From: Clostridia bacterium
GTDB lineage: Bacteria > Bacillota > Clostridia > UMGS1840 > HGM11507
NCBI GenBank assembly: GCA_017414505.1
Contig: JAFQLQ010000028.1
Coordinates: 1 to 64,000 of the forward strand
Reading direction: 5' to 3'
DNA length: 64,000 nucleotides
Of this stretch, positions 8,553 to 18,297 are shown piece by piece. Both the position numbers and the translations under genes were made by a program. Below the pieces are notes generated by a model, which saw nothing but the letters and a program-made list of their open reading frames with translations, was not told where the DNA came from and made no database searches. How positions within the stretch are numbered: position 1 is the stretch's first letter; the number at the start of each line of letters is the position of its first letter.

Positions 8553-9485
8553 TCAGTATGTAAACAAAATATTTATAATTCCTGCAATAATTCCGCTTAA
8601 AACTGCACTGAAGCCTTTTGCAATAATTATATTGGTTAAGGAAATACTTTTGTTTCCGCAAAATGCTTTTATCTGAGCAAAAACAGATAATCCCGAAAAG
8701 CTTATAAGCATAGCTGCAACAATAATTTTTAAAGAATGGGAAACAGCTGTGGAAGCAAGAAGTGAAAGTCCGGTTGTCATTTCAAGAAGTCCGCATATTA
8801 CTGCTTTTGCAGCAGCCGGCTCCGGAAAAATCATTGTAAGAGAATCAAGTATTTTTGTACCCTCAAGAATACCGGTTAATGCACCAAAAAATGTTATTAT
8901 TGCCGCAACGTTTAACATGGAGAGTGCACCGTCACGAATACTGTCAATAAGGAGTGTGGGGGAATGGGGAGTTTTATTTTCAAAGCTTGCCACCATATCG
9001 TAGCGGTTGGTAAAAAATTTTAGTATAAACCCGGTAATCAGACTGCCGGCAATATGTGAAAAATATATTATAATTCCTGTTTTTGTGCTTTTAAAAAATG
9101 TTGCTCCAACCGTTGAAATAACAAACGCCGGCCCTGCATTATTTGCAAAAAGGCTCAGTTTTTTTACCTCGCCAAGAGTAATCTCTCCCTCGTCATACAT
9201 ATTAATAAGCATTTTCTGACCTACGGGATATCCGCATAAAAGCCCGAGAATAAGGCAGATTGCTCCGGATGCGGAAATATTGAAAATTTTTGCAATGCCT
9301 TTTACAAAAACGCTGTCTTTTTTTATTATGTGGGAAGATACAATCATTTTTGAAGCTACCATAAACGGAAAAATTGAACCGATTACGCTTGTACCACATA
9401 GTGCAAGGTTCCTTGTTGCTCCATTTGAGGCAAATTCGGGAAAAACAAGAAACAAAATCAGTATAATAACGGAAAAAACACCCAT
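8553..9485 (-). CDS. ylbJ: YlbJ/SpoVV-type sporulation membrane protein
   Basis: 310 aa, multi-pass, with nucleoside-recognition (Gate) family signatures: SVIGSIFPFMVASKMI near the start, GLLCGYPVGQKMLINMYDEG (~residues 82-101), LFANNAGPAFVIS, and a second Gate half (ALSMLNVAAIITFFGALTGI). In Bacillus the homologue SpoVV/YlbJ transports dipicolinic acid across the outer forespore membrane. This assignment is consistent with the spore genes nearby. Transcription is divergent from the ACT/UPF0210 operon. Confidence 0.85.
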   Translation of the reverse strand: MGVFSVIILILFLVFPEFASNGATRNLALCGTSVIGSIFPFMVASKMIVSSHIIKKDSVFVKGIAKIFNISASGAICLILGLLCGYPVGQKMLINMYDEGEITLGEVKKLSLFANNAGPAFVISTVGATFFKSTKTGIIIYFSHIAGSLITGFILKFFTNRYDMVASFENKTPHSPTLLIDSIRDGALSMLNVAAIITFFGALTGILEGTKILDSLTMIFPEPAAAKAVICGLLEMTTGLSLLASTAVSHSLKIIVAAMLISFSGLSVFAQIKAFCGNKSISLTNIIIAKGFSAVLSGIIAGIINILFTY

Positions 9486-9521
9486 AAATTCACACTCCCT
9501 GTTAAAATTTAAGTTTTGCTA

Positions 9522-9550
9522 TTGCAAAATTGAAAAAAAACATATATAAT
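9522..9550 (+). promoter_or_regulatory. Promoter of ACT/UPF0210 operon
   Basis: TTGCAA (9522-9527), 17-bp spacer, TATAAT (9545-9550), 28 bp before the ACT-protein ATG. Confidence 0.55.
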
Positions 9551-9577
9551 AATGTTTATGAAAGGATTGATACATAT

Positions 9578-9850
9578 ATGAAAAAAGCAATTATTACCGT
9601 TTTGGGAAAAGACAGCGTTGGTATTATTTACAACGTGGCTAAAATTCTATCGGAAAACAATATAAATATTCTGGATATTTCCCAGACCATTATGGATGAT
9701 ATTTTCACAATGGTAATGTCGGTTGATATAGAAAAGTCCGCAGTTGATTTCGGCACCCTTTCCAAAACCCTTGAAGATAAAGGTGTTGAGCTTGGCGTAA
9801 AGGTTATAATCTGTCTGGAAGAAATATTTAATTCAATGCATAGAATATAG
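9578..9850 (+). CDS. ACT-domain protein, UPF0237 family
   Basis: 90 aa and essentially one ACT domain. The sequence [20 protein letters not shown] is the glycine-rich ligand loop and first helix, followed by [14 protein letters not shown] domains bind amino acids or other small effectors. It lies 13 bp upstream of the UPF0210 gene, an arrangement found widely in bacteria and archaea, so it probably regulates or partners that protein. Its ligand is not known to me. ATG 9578 has GAAAGGA upstream. A 16-codon N-terminal extension would lack a ribosome site. Confidence 0.88.
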   Translation: MKKAIITVLGKDSVGIIYNVAKILSENNINILDISQTIMDDIFTMVMSVDIEKSAVDFGTLSKTLEDKGVELGVKVIICLEEIFNSMHRI

Positions 9851-9863
9851 GAGGATTTTAACC

Positions 9864-11222
9864 GTGCTGTCTAATTACGAAATTGTAGAAACACTTAATA
9901 TGATAGAAAAGGAAAATCTTGATATAAGAACCATAACAATGGGGATTTCACTTCGTGACTGCTGTGATTCCGATGTTAAAAAGGCTCTTACAAAGGTTTA
10001 CGATAAAATAACTTTTCTTGCTAAAGACCTTGTTAAAACAGGCGAAGACATTCAAACGGAATTTGGTATTCCGATTATTAATAAAAGAATTTCTGTTACT
10101 CCCATATCCATCATAGCTGAAAGCTCCGATGTGGATAATTATGTTGAATTTGCAAAAGTTCTTGATAAGGCTGCTTATGAAACAGGCGTAAACTTTATAG
10201 GCGGTTTTTCTGCCCTTGTTCATAAGGGTTACACAAATGGCGACAGAAAGCTGATTGCTTCCATCCCCGAAGCTCTTTCTGTTACCGACAGAGTGTGTGC
10301 TTCGGTTAACCTTGCAACTACAAAAGCAGGAATTAATATGGATGCCGTTAAAGAAATGGGCATTGTTATTAAAGAACTTGCTGAAAAAACAAAGGATAAG
10401 GACAGCTTTGGCTGTGCAAAGCTTGTTGTTTTTGCCAATGCTCCCGAGGATAATCCCTTTATGGCAGGTGCGTTTTTAGGCTGCGGTGAACCCGAATGTG
10501 TTATAAATGTTGGTGTCAGCGGTCCCGGAGTTGTAAAATCAGCCCTTGAAAAGGTAAAGGGTGCAGATTTTGCTACTGTTGCCGATACCATTAAAAAGAC
10601 TGCCTTTAAGGTTACAAGAATGGGACAGATGGTTGCTATGGAAGCGTCAAAACGTCTTAATGTGCCTTTCGGAATAGTGGATTTATCTCTTGCTCCCACT
10701 CCCGTTGTTGGTGACAGTGTTGCTCATATTCTTGAAGAAATGGGACTTGAAAAATGCGGAACTCACGGCACAACTGCCGCACTTGCACTTTTAAATGACG
10801 CAGTTAAAAAAGGCGGAGTTTTTGCAACCTCTCACGTTGGAGGCTTGTCAGGTGCGTTTATTCCCGTAAGTGAGGATGCCGGCATGATAGATGCAGTGCA
10901 GTGCGGTGCTCTTTCTCTTGAAAAGCTGGAAGCAATGACCTGTGTATGTTCTGTCGGTCTTGATATGATTGTTGTTCCCGGTGATACCTCTGCTTCAACA
11001 ATTTCGGCAATCATTGCGGATGAAGCGGCAATAGGAATGGTAAATACAAAAACAACTGCTGTAAGAATTATTCCCGCATACGGTAAAAAAGTGGGAGATA
11101 TGGTAGAATTTGGCGGACTTTTAGGACACGGGCCGGTAATGAATGTTTCAAATTTCTCTTCGGAGGAATTTATACAAAGAGGCGGAAGAATTCCTGCACC
11201 CTTGCAGGCTTTAAAAAATTAA
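9864..11222 (+). CDS. UPF0210 (DUF711, PFL-like) family protein
   Basis: 452 aa, GTG start with AGGAGGA upstream. Full-length family member with typical segments: [13 protein letters not shown] (~residues 20-32), [15 protein letters not shown] (~214-228), [20 protein letters not shown] (~271-290) and ALGIM-like glycine-rich loops. The family has a structural relation to glycyl-radical-enzyme-like folds but no established reaction. The paired ACT domain suggests a metabolite-responsive enzyme (inference). The sequence is well conserved and codon use matches its neighbours. Confidence 0.88.
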   Translation: MLSNYEIVETLNMIEKENLDIRTITMGISLRDCCDSDVKKALTKVYDKITFLAKDLVKTGEDIQTEFGIPIINKRISVTPISIIAESSDVDNYVEFAKVLDKAAYETGVNFIGGFSALVHKGYTNGDRKLIASIPEALSVTDRVCASVNLATTKAGINMDAVKEMGIVIKELAEKTKDKDSFGCAKLVVFANAPEDNPFMAGAFLGCGEPECVINVGVSGPGVVKSALEKVKGADFATVADTIKKTAFKVTRMGQMVAMEASKRLNVPFGIVDLSLAPTPVVGDSVAHILEEMGLEKCGTHGTTAALALLNDAVKKGGVFATSHVGGLSGAFIPVSEDAGMIDAVQCGALSLEKLEAMTCVCSVGLDMIVVPGDTSASTISAIIADEAAIGMVNTKTTAVRIIPAYGKKVGDMVEFGGLLGHGPVMNVSNFSSEEFIQRGGRIPAPLQALKN

Positions 11223-11240
11223 TAAACGGAGAGAAGAAAA

Positions 11241-11654
11241 ATGAAAAAATTATTAATTATGATTCTGGCTGTTATGCTTGTTTTTACTGCGTGCGGTAAA
11301 AAGAACGAGAAAAAAGAGGCTGATGAAGTAAAAAATACAAATGTAACAGAACAGAAACAGGAAGAAAATGTAAAAACCGAAAGCAAAGAAGCTGAACCCG
11401 AAAAGGAAGAAACAAAAAAAACTGAAGCTGAAACAACAGCTGATTCGGCAGAAGAAAATGCTCCTTCAAAAGAACAGCCTGCAGAATCAACCGAAACTCA
11501 GAACGAGGCGGTTGAAATTGACGGTGAAGGACTTGAAAATCTGCTTGGTGATTACGAGCAGGCAAAAGAAGACGGAAACGAAGAAGCAGAAAGAGCTGCT
11601 CTTGATGAAATTCAGAAAATTTTAGAACAGGTAGAAGCTCAGAGTGCAGAGTAA
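11241..11654 (+). CDS. Small acidic lipoprotein
   Basis: 137 aa. The lipoprotein signal peptide ends in a lipobox, VFTAC (cysteine ~residue 18). A low-complexity Lys/Glu/Thr-rich region follows (~20-95), then an acidic helical end (LEDYEQ-like, ~100-137). It is anchored outside the membrane. The composition suggests a flexible extended spacer, and no catalytic domain is visible. It probably belongs to the ACT/UPF0210 transcript because it starts 18 bp after that gene and ends at a terminator. Function unknown. Confidence 0.75.
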   Translation: MKKLLIMILAVMLVFTACGKKNEKKEADEVKNTNVTEQKQEENVKTESKEAEPEKEETKKTEAETTADSAEENAPSKEQPAESTETQNEAVEIDGEGLENLLGDYEQAKEDGNEEAERAALDEIQKILEQVEAQSAE

Positions 11655-11661
11655 AGCTAAG

Positions 11662-11688
11662 GGGTATATCGCAGGATATGCCCTTTTT
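11662..11688 (+). terminator. Intrinsic terminator after lipoprotein gene
   Basis: GGGTATATC (11662-11670) pairs with GATATGCCC (11675-11683, one G-T pair) and is followed by five T. Confidence 0.75.
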
Positions 11689-11706
11689 ATAACCGGAGGT
11701 GAAAGA

Positions 11707-12816
11707 ATGAGGAAGTTAGTTTCGTTGATTCTTATTTTGTGTATGCTGGTTTTTCCGGCATATGCAAACGAACTGAGTGAAGAAGAATTTTTGTATCAGC
11801 TTAATACCATTGCTGATATGGAAGATTTGCAGTATATGTTTGAAAAAAACAACGGTCACGTTGATATGAAAACTGTTAAACCGAGTATGTATTATAACCT
11901 GGATAGCTCCGGTCTTACGAGGTTTTACAGAGATATTATCCGTAACAGACCGTATTCTTCCCTTGAGGATGCAGAACAAAGACTTGATTTTTTTCTTGTT
12001 CTTGAAAGTATAAATACCAATAAATATCCCGTTATTGAAGAAGCGTTTGCTTATGCAGAAGAGTATTATGAGCTGAATCTTGTGGATTTGTATTCTCTTT
12101 GCGAAACTCACAGAGAGCAGGCGATTAATGAGTTTACAAAATATCACAGTCATATGGATATGACTGATGTTCAGGTTCGGCTAGATAATATTACGGATAA
12201 ATATTTGCCTTTGGAAGAAGCCGAAATAGCCTCGCTTATTCCTCTTGACAAGGTTCAGGCAGAAGAAACAACCGATTTAACCCGTATAACTATATCTGAC
12301 TGGGCAAAAAAAGAAGCAGAGAAAGCGGCGGCAAGCGGAATTATACCAAAAAATCTCGGTATGGATTACACCAAACCGATAACAAGGGAAAAATTCTGCG
12401 AAATAGCTTATCTTGCGGCTTTAAAGCTTGCAAAATTCTCTGTTAAAAATGTGGAATCTCATTTTAAGGATACAAACAGCGAAGCGGTAATAGCACTTTA
12501 CAATGCAGATGTTATAAAGGGAACAGATGCCGCCCATTTTTCACCCGATAAAGAAATTTCCAGAGAAGAAAGTGCGGTAATTGTGCACCGTCTTGCCCGT
12601 TATCTCAACATAAAAACAGATAATACCGATTACAATATGATAAGCGGGGAATACCTGTTTTCTGACCACGAAAACATATCCGACTGGGCAAAGCAGGCTT
12701 GTTACAGTCTTAAAAGAAGTAACGTTATGAACGGTATCGGAAATAATCTGTTTGATCCGGAAGGAACCTATACAATAGAACAGGCGCTTGCCGTAATTTT
12801 ACGAATTACAAACTGA
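11707..12816 (+). CDS. Secreted protein with three C-terminal SLH domains
   Basis: 369 aa. Signal peptide ~1-19 (KLVSLILILCMLVFPAYA). Residues ~20-190 are an unrecognised helical region. Three SLH-like repeats follow: ~197-250 (ISDWAKKEAEKAAASGIIP ... ITREKFCEI), ~253-305 (FKDTNSEAVIALYNADVIKG ... ISREESAVI) and ~317-368 (WAKQACYSLKRSNVMNG ... YTIEQALAV). SLH repeats tether proteins to secondary cell-wall polymer. ATG 11707 follows GGAGGTG. The upstream in-frame ATG lies before the terminator and was rejected. Confidence 0.85.
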   Translation: MRKLVSLILILCMLVFPAYANELSEEEFLYQLNTIADMEDLQYMFEKNNGHVDMKTVKPSMYYNLDSSGLTRFYRDIIRNRPYSSLEDAEQRLDFFLVLESINTNKYPVIEEAFAYAEEYYELNLVDLYSLCETHREQAINEFTKYHSHMDMTDVQVRLDNITDKYLPLEEAEIASLIPLDKVQAEETTDLTRITISDWAKKEAEKAAASGIIPKNLGMDYTKPITREKFCEIAYLAALKLAKFSVKNVESHFKDTNSEAVIALYNADVIKGTDAAHFSPDKEISREESAVIVHRLARYLNIKTDNTDYNMISGEYLFSDHENISDWAKQACYSLKRSNVMNGIGNNLFDPEGTYTIEQALAVILRITN

Positions 12817-12820
12817 TTTA

Positions 12821-12860
12821 AAAAGCGGATGTAAAATTTATTTTTTACATCTGCTTTTTT
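12821..12860 (+). terminator. Intrinsic terminator after SLH gene
   Basis: AAAAGCGGATGTAAAA (12821-12836) pairs with TTTTTACATCTGCTTTT, ending in a T run at 12860. Confidence 0.8.
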
Positions 12861-12951
12861 ATTTGTGAGAACAAGAAATGTCAATGGACAATTTGTTTAC
12901 AAAGATGTAAAATTAAATCATAACAGTATAGGTATCAGAGGAGGAAAATTT

Positions 12952-15900
12952 ATGAAACATACCAATAAAATTTTAGCTGTTGTGTTATCTTTTGTTATGC
13001 TGTCTGCTTTGGGCGTAATTCCGGCGGATAATTCGCTGGCAGCCTCCGAAGAATGGGATGCGCTTGATTATGCTGCAAAAGCAAATGTAGAATCGTTTAC
13101 CGATTCGGGTATAACTTCCTGTTCCGATGAGGAATTTTTCGGAAAGTATAATTCTGAAACTCAAAGCTGGGTAAACAAGGGCTATCTTAACTATGATAAA
13201 TATTCCGGTTTATCAGGCGTGAAAGAATCTGCAAAATCAGGTAATTATGCAGAAGCAAAGGAACTGCTTCTTGAATTTCACCGTGAACTTTACTCAGGTT
13301 TTCCGGAAGTTTTTGAAGATAAAGCACCAACAAAGCATCAGCTTTTAAGCGCTTATGCAGTAAAAAACAATTTTCAGCTTAACACAACTATGGTTAGCGC
13401 AGTGCTTGGCATACCAACAGTTTCCGCCGAAAATTCTTATGTGGAAATAGATTTTACAGAACGTATAACCAGAATTTTAAACCGTCCCTCTGCAGTTTAC
13501 AGTGTTGAGCTGTTTGGGTTGAAAAAAGATGGAACAAGTCTGGAATTTGAAAGCCGTAATGCAAATAAAGGAAATCCTCCCGTGGCAGAAATTACGGTGA
13601 ACGGAGTTGTACACCGTTTTGAAGCGACAGACGACGCTACTATTTCTCCCGATGATAACTATGCAACAAATTACGGAACAGAAGCAACCTTATGTGCAGA
13701 GGAAAGTGTATCGTCAATCGGGCTGGCACGATTGACCGATTCCAACACAAAAAGAAGTCTTATAAAATTTGATTTTTCATCTTTAAAGCCGCTTGGAACT
13801 CCAACTAAAGCCGTTATTCGCCTTTTCGGAAGAAATAAAGGCAGCGGAAGCGGAGAAATGCTTGCAATTGAATATGCCAATAACGCCTGGGCGGAAGATG
13901 AAGTTACTTTTTATATGGGGCAGAGCGGTGCCATTATGGAGCATGCAACCTTCTCCAATTACGGCTGTGATTCCTTCCGTTTTGACGGTGGTGTAGTGCC
14001 GGACAGAGACGGAGCACATCAGGTTTTTGCATACCGTTATCCCGAAGAGCTTCTTCGTTTTACATGGGCAACACCGCTTGCACAGATTTACCATTATAAT
14101 CAGGATGAACGCTATGCTCTTACGTTTTTAAATCAATGGGCAGGTTATCTTAAACAGAGAGGTAAAAATCCCCGTTATGACAAATTTCTTGACGGACATT
14201 GCAGAGATCAGGCGGTTGCAAAAATTTTATTTGAAATGATTGACAGTGAATATATGACACCCGAACTCTGGACTGCCACAATGAAATATTATCAGATGGA
14301 GCTTCGTGCACAGATTGACGGAGGAAATGATTCAGGAAACTGGGGCACATATCAGATTAACGGTATGCGTGCGCTTTTAGGTTACGGTCAGACACTCAGT
14401 ATTTATGATGAGGTGTTATCTACCCTGCAGGAATGGATACCTGCAAAGCTTGACGAAGCCTTCCGCCCGGACGGAAGCGGAAAGGAAATTGCATGGGGAT
14501 ATTCATTCTCCACCTTTACTCAGCTTATCGAAGGCGAGGAGATGCTTAAGCAAACAAATTTAAGCGATACAACATTCCCCGAAGATGTTCGGAAAAAAGC
14601 GTATAAAATTATAAAATATTTTGCATCGCTTCTAATGCCGGGAGGCGGAAATCCGCAGGTTGGCGACGAAGCGGGTTACAACGGAATCAATTATAACGAT
14701 GTACAAAGAAATAATCTTTTGTACTCGGTATGCGATGTACCGTTCTGGAAATATCTTGCCTCCGACGGAAAAGAGGGAACTGCTCCTCACTGGACAACAA
14801 TAGGCTTTACCGGTTCGGAAAACGAGGACGAATTTGTAAGCGGTGTTTACACTATGCGTTCCGGCTGGAGCGATGACGCTGTTTATTTATATACCGATGT
14901 AGACGGTAATACCAATCCTGGGCACGGGCACGCAGACGATAATCAGATTATTATTAAGGCTTACGGTCAGTATCTTCTTACCGACCAGAGCTTTTCTTCC
15001 TATGCAACTCAGAGGATTCCTCTTGATTCCACAAAATATCATAATACGGTTTACATTGATTCGGTTGATCAGAACCGTACCGGTGTAACGGAATATGAAA
15101 AAGAAAATCCTGTTGTTAAACAGAAAAGATTTGAAACCAATTCTCTCTATGACAATACAACACTTACCACTCCTCAGAATGGAGACCATTTCGGTTTGCA
15201 TACACGAAACATTCTTTATTTAAAACCGGGCTTCTTTGTTGTTAACGATTATCTGGAGCCAACGGATTCAGATAACCATTCCTATGAGCAGAACTGGCAT
15301 ATGTTACCATCAGCAAATCCGGATATTGATAAAAATTATGTGGGAAAAAGTAATTTTACAGATACTGCAAATGTATATGTAGCTCAGGCAAACAGTACCG
15401 GTATGGCCGCATCTGTAAAAGACGGATATTTCGGTCAGGGAACGGGAAGTATTTATGATTCTCACTATTTAAGCTATGAAAAACAGGCTTCGGGAAATGT
15501 GCTTTACGATACTGTTATTTACCCTGCAAAACCTGGAGAAACGGCAGAAGTCAGCAGTTATCAGCATCCGTTAAGCGGTGTAACCGATAACGGTGCAACT
15601 GCAATGCATATTGATATAGTAAATGAAGAAAAAACCGTTGCAAATGCGGATTACTATCTTGTTCACGACATTGCTCAAAAAGCAGAAAGAGAATTTTTAC
15701 ATTACAAAACAGATGGCCGTTCAGCTTTTGTAAACAAAAACGAAAACGGCGAAATAACAGAGATTGTGGTGCAGGATGCCAGGTATCTTTTTGATACAGA
15801 ATCCGGGAAATATCTGTTTAAAAGCACTTCCGAAACAGAAGAATTTGGGTACCGCAAGGATGATAACACATTATATATCGAAACTTCCGATGAAAGTAAG

Positions 15901-18201
15901 CTTAAAGATACCACATTATACGTTGAAAACATCCATACTGTATTTAATGTAAAAGTTAACGGCGAAGAAACCGCTTTTAAAACATTTGGCGATTATATTT
16001 ATTTTGGAAATAAGCCTTCTGCTACTGATGAAAGCTTTGTTATTGCTGATTTTACACAGAAAAATACGGTAGAACAATGGACAGCGGCATCTGTTATAGC
16101 CTCCAATTACAGAGGCAAATATGATACTGTTTTCAATACATATTCGCTGAACTGGGCAATGGGTTCGGTAGGAGAAAATTATCTTAACAGTTTGCCTGAA
16201 AAATTTGCCAACCTTGATTTTTCTGATTACGGAAGTTTACATCTTGATTTCCACATCAACAGAAGTGAGGCTATGGCATTAAAGTATCCGCAGGTTAAAA
16301 ACTGGTTTACCGTTGTGCTTTCCACATCTGAAAATCCCGGATTATACGATAAATATAAAAATAACGAGTGCCTTACATATGAAATAGATTTAAGTGAATT
16401 TCCACTGAATAAACCTGTTTCTAAAGACATTGCTCTTGCGGATTTTGTAACTCAGTTTGACGGAATGAAAGACGGAGTTCAGGGCGAAAAAGACGGAAAA
16501 ACAAATTTAAATGAGATAAAATCCATCTCAATTTTCGGAGGACCTTCGGGAAGCGGTGCAATAAACGGAACCGGAAATCCCCTTGGAACCTGGGCATTTA
16601 AAAACAGTGAAGAAAATGATGAGCGCTGCTGCGGATTTTTACTTTATGACATAATGCTGGATTCCGGTGCAAATATAATTGAAAAACAGCTTTCTGAAAT
16701 AATGTCGGAGCATACTCTGATTTCGGAAAACATCACACTTCCGTCAGAATTTTCGTCAGGTAGTGTAAAGTGGAGTTCTTCAAATGAGCAGATTATATCT
16801 TCCAAAGGTGAAGTGTTCACTACGGGAGAGGATGTGCGTGTGTTGCTTACAGCTGAAATTTCTGCAAACGACGGAACAACTAAAACTTTAGTTTATCCCG
16901 TTACTGTAAAGGCGGGCGAGCGGATAAAAGAAGCTGTTATTGCAGATTTTTCCAATCCTGATACAGTAACTGCATGGCTTACAAACACATCCGTAGGGGA
17001 TAATAAGGGCACTCTAGGCGAAAAAATCGGTAAAAACGGAACAAGTGCATATAATCTGAGCTGGTTTTACGGCAGTTCCGGGGAAACGTATCTTGCAAAC
17101 AGTGATGCAGCAGGAGTGGATTTTTCAAAATATTCTGAGCTTTGTATGGAAATAAAAGTACTGCCCGAAGCAGCTATAAACAATTATTTTACAGTAATTC
17201 TTTCTACTGTGGATAATCCTGCCGATACGGGTACTCTTTACGGTGATACTGCAAGATTCTGTGATAATGAATGCCTGATGTATGAGGTGGATTTGAATTC
17301 CGTTCCTCATAATGAGTGGTATACTTTAAGAATGCCTCTTAAGGATTTTGAAACTGTGTACGACGGAATGAAAAATGGTGTTCAGGGCACAAAAGACGGC
17401 ACTACTAATCTAAGCGAAATCCGTTCTGTATCAATATATTCCGGAGCGGCAAACGGCGGCAGACTTAACGCAAATAATGAAAAATTCCATAGCTTTACAA
17501 CCTGGGCATTTAAAAATACTGCACAGGCACCGGATGCGGGTTCAATGTATCTGCAGGAAATTCTGCTTGCGCCTATGAAGCTTGAAAGCACATCAATAGA
17601 AAACGGTGCAAAAGATATATTACCAAGTCAGAACGAAATTTCATTTGCATTTAATGACAATATAAATTCCGTTCCGGCAGGTGTAACCGTACTTAAAAAC
17701 GGAAATAAGCAGGATAACTATCAGCTGAAAGTAAACAACAATGTTCTTACTGTAGTTTTTTCACCTTATCTTGATTTAAAGAGTGAATATCATATTATGA
17801 TTTCCGGCGACCTTACAAATCGGGGCGGCGGTAAGCTTTCGGAAAATATTTTATTCGGTTTTTCCACCTCTGATAAGGATTGCTGGACAGGAGATTTCGG
17901 AATTTACACCAAAAATGGTAAATTTACAGATATGACAAGCTCTGCAAATGTTTATGCCCATGCCGGATATGTAAATTCCTCTTTGGAAAAAGATATTATA
18001 CTCACAATTGCAGGCTATAATCAGGAAAAACTGGTTGATGTAAAAAGTGTTCCGGTTAAAATTACTTCTCAGTATAACAATGTAATTTCTACCGGTGAAA
18101 TAAGCTACAATCCGCAGACGATGGATTGCATTAAAGCCTTTCTGTGGGACGGAAAAAACTTTACCCCTGTTGATTGTGAAATGCTTTTTAAAGAAAACTG
18201 A
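12952..18201 (+). CDS. Large secreted heparinase II/III-family polysaccharide lyase with binding modules
   Basis: 1749 aa. Signal peptide ~1-31. Next comes a DNRLRE/CBM96-like beta domain ~223-345 (ATISPDDNYATNYG ... RSLIKFDFSSL), then an alpha/alpha helical lyase region ~365-610. The heparinase II/III beta-sheet domain starts near 625, with the histidine-rich GHGHADDNQIIIK at ~657-669. Two related jelly-roll-like modules follow at ~1027-1243 and ~1327-1543; they share VIADF starts, DGMK(D/N)GVQG and TWAFKN motifs. Between them is an atrophied Ig-like domain (~1244-1322). The end holds a Big_5-type Ig domain (~1544-1643) and a small beta domain. The enzyme should act outside the cell on uronic-acid polysaccharides; the exact substrate is unknown. 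No SLH or LPXTG anchor is seen. ATG 12952 follows GAGGAGG. Confidence 0.85.
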   Translation: MKHTNKILAVVLSFVMLSALGVIPADNSLAASEEWDALDYAAKANVESFTDSGITSCSDEEFFGKYNSETQSWVNKGYLNYDKYSGLSGVKESAKSGNYAEAKELLLEFHRELYSGFPEVFEDKAPTKHQLLSAYAVKNNFQLNTTMVSAVLGIPTVSAENSYVEIDFTERITRILNRPSAVYSVELFGLKKDGTSLEFESRNANKGNPPVAEITVNGVVHRFEATDDATISPDDNYATNYGTEATLCAEESVSSIGLARLTDSNTKRSLIKFDFSSLKPLGTPTKAVIRLFGRNKGSGSGEMLAIEYANNAWAEDEVTFYMGQSGAIMEHATFSNYGCDSFRFDGGVVPDRDGAHQVFAYRYPEELLRFTWATPLAQIYHYNQDERYALTFLNQWAGYLKQRGKNPRYDKFLDGHCRDQAVAKILFEMIDSEYMTPELWTATMKYYQMELRAQIDGGNDSGNWGTYQINGMRALLGYGQTLSIYDEVLSTLQEWIPAKLDEAFRPDGSGKEIAWGYSFSTFTQLIEGEEMLKQTNLSDTTFPEDVRKKAYKIIKYFASLLMPGGGNPQVGDEAGYNGINYNDVQRNNLLYSVCDVPFWKYLASDGKEGTAPHWTTIGFTGSENEDEFVSGVYTMRSGWSDDAVYLYTDVDGNTNPGHGHADDNQIIIKAYGQYLLTDQSFSSYATQRIPLDSTKYHNTVYIDSVDQNRTGVTEYEKENPVVKQKRFETNSLYDNTTLTTPQNGDHFGLHTRNILYLKPGFFVVNDYLEPTDSDNHSYEQNWHMLPSANPDIDKNYVGKSNFTDTANVYVAQANSTGMAASVKDGYFGQGTGSIYDSHYLSYEKQASGNVLYDTVIYPAKPGETAEVSSYQHPLSGVTDNGATAMHIDIVNEEKTVANADYYLVHDIAQKAEREFLHYKTDGRSAFVNKNENGEITEIVVQDARYLFDTESGKYLFKSTSETEEFGYRKDDNTLYIETSDESKLKDTTLYVENIHTVFNVKVNGEETAFKTFGDYIYFGNKPSATDESFVIADFTQKNTVEQWTAASVIASNYRGKYDTVFNTYSLNWAMGSVGENYLNSLPEKFANLDFSDYGSLHLDFHINRSEAMALKYPQVKNWFTVVLSTSENPGLYDKYKNNECLTYEIDLSEFPLNKPVSKDIALADFVTQFDGMKDGVQGEKDGKTNLNEIKSISIFGGPSGSGAINGTGNPLGTWAFKNSEENDERCCGFLLYDIMLDSGANIIEKQLSEIMSEHTLISENITLPSEFSSGSVKWSSSNEQIISSKGEVFTTGEDVRVLLTAEISANDGTTKTLVYPVTVKAGERIKEAVIADFSNPDTVTAWLTNTSVGDNKGTLGEKIGKNGTSAYNLSWFYGSSGETYLANSDAAGVDFSKYSELCMEIKVLPEAAINNYFTVILSTVDNPADTGTLYGDTARFCDNECLMYEVDLNSVPHNEWYTLRMPLKDFETVYDGMKNGVQGTKDGTTNLSEIRSVSIYSGAANGGRLNANNEKFHSFTTWAFKNTAQAPDAGSMYLQEILLAPMKLESTSIENGAKDILPSQNEISFAFNDNINSVPAGVTVLKNGNKQDNYQLKVNNNVLTVVFSPYLDLKSEYHIMISGDLTNRGGGKLSENILFGFSTSDKDCWTGDFGIYTKNGKFTDMTSSANVYAHAGYVNSSLEKDIILTIAGYNQEKLVDVKSVPVKITSQYNNVISTGEISYNPQTMDCIKAFLWDGKNFTPVDCEMLFKEN

Positions 18202-18235
18202 TAATCGGATTAATAAATTTATATAATATATTTAT

Positions 18236-18264
18236 TTGACAAAGAATACATATTGTGATAAAAT
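18236..18264 (+). promoter_or_regulatory. Promoter of trkA-trkH
   Basis: Perfect TTGACA (18236-18241), 17-bp spacer, TAAAAT (18259-18264). Confidence 0.65.
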
Positions 18265-18297
18265 TTTATATAATAAATTTTTAGGAGAGAATCTGAT

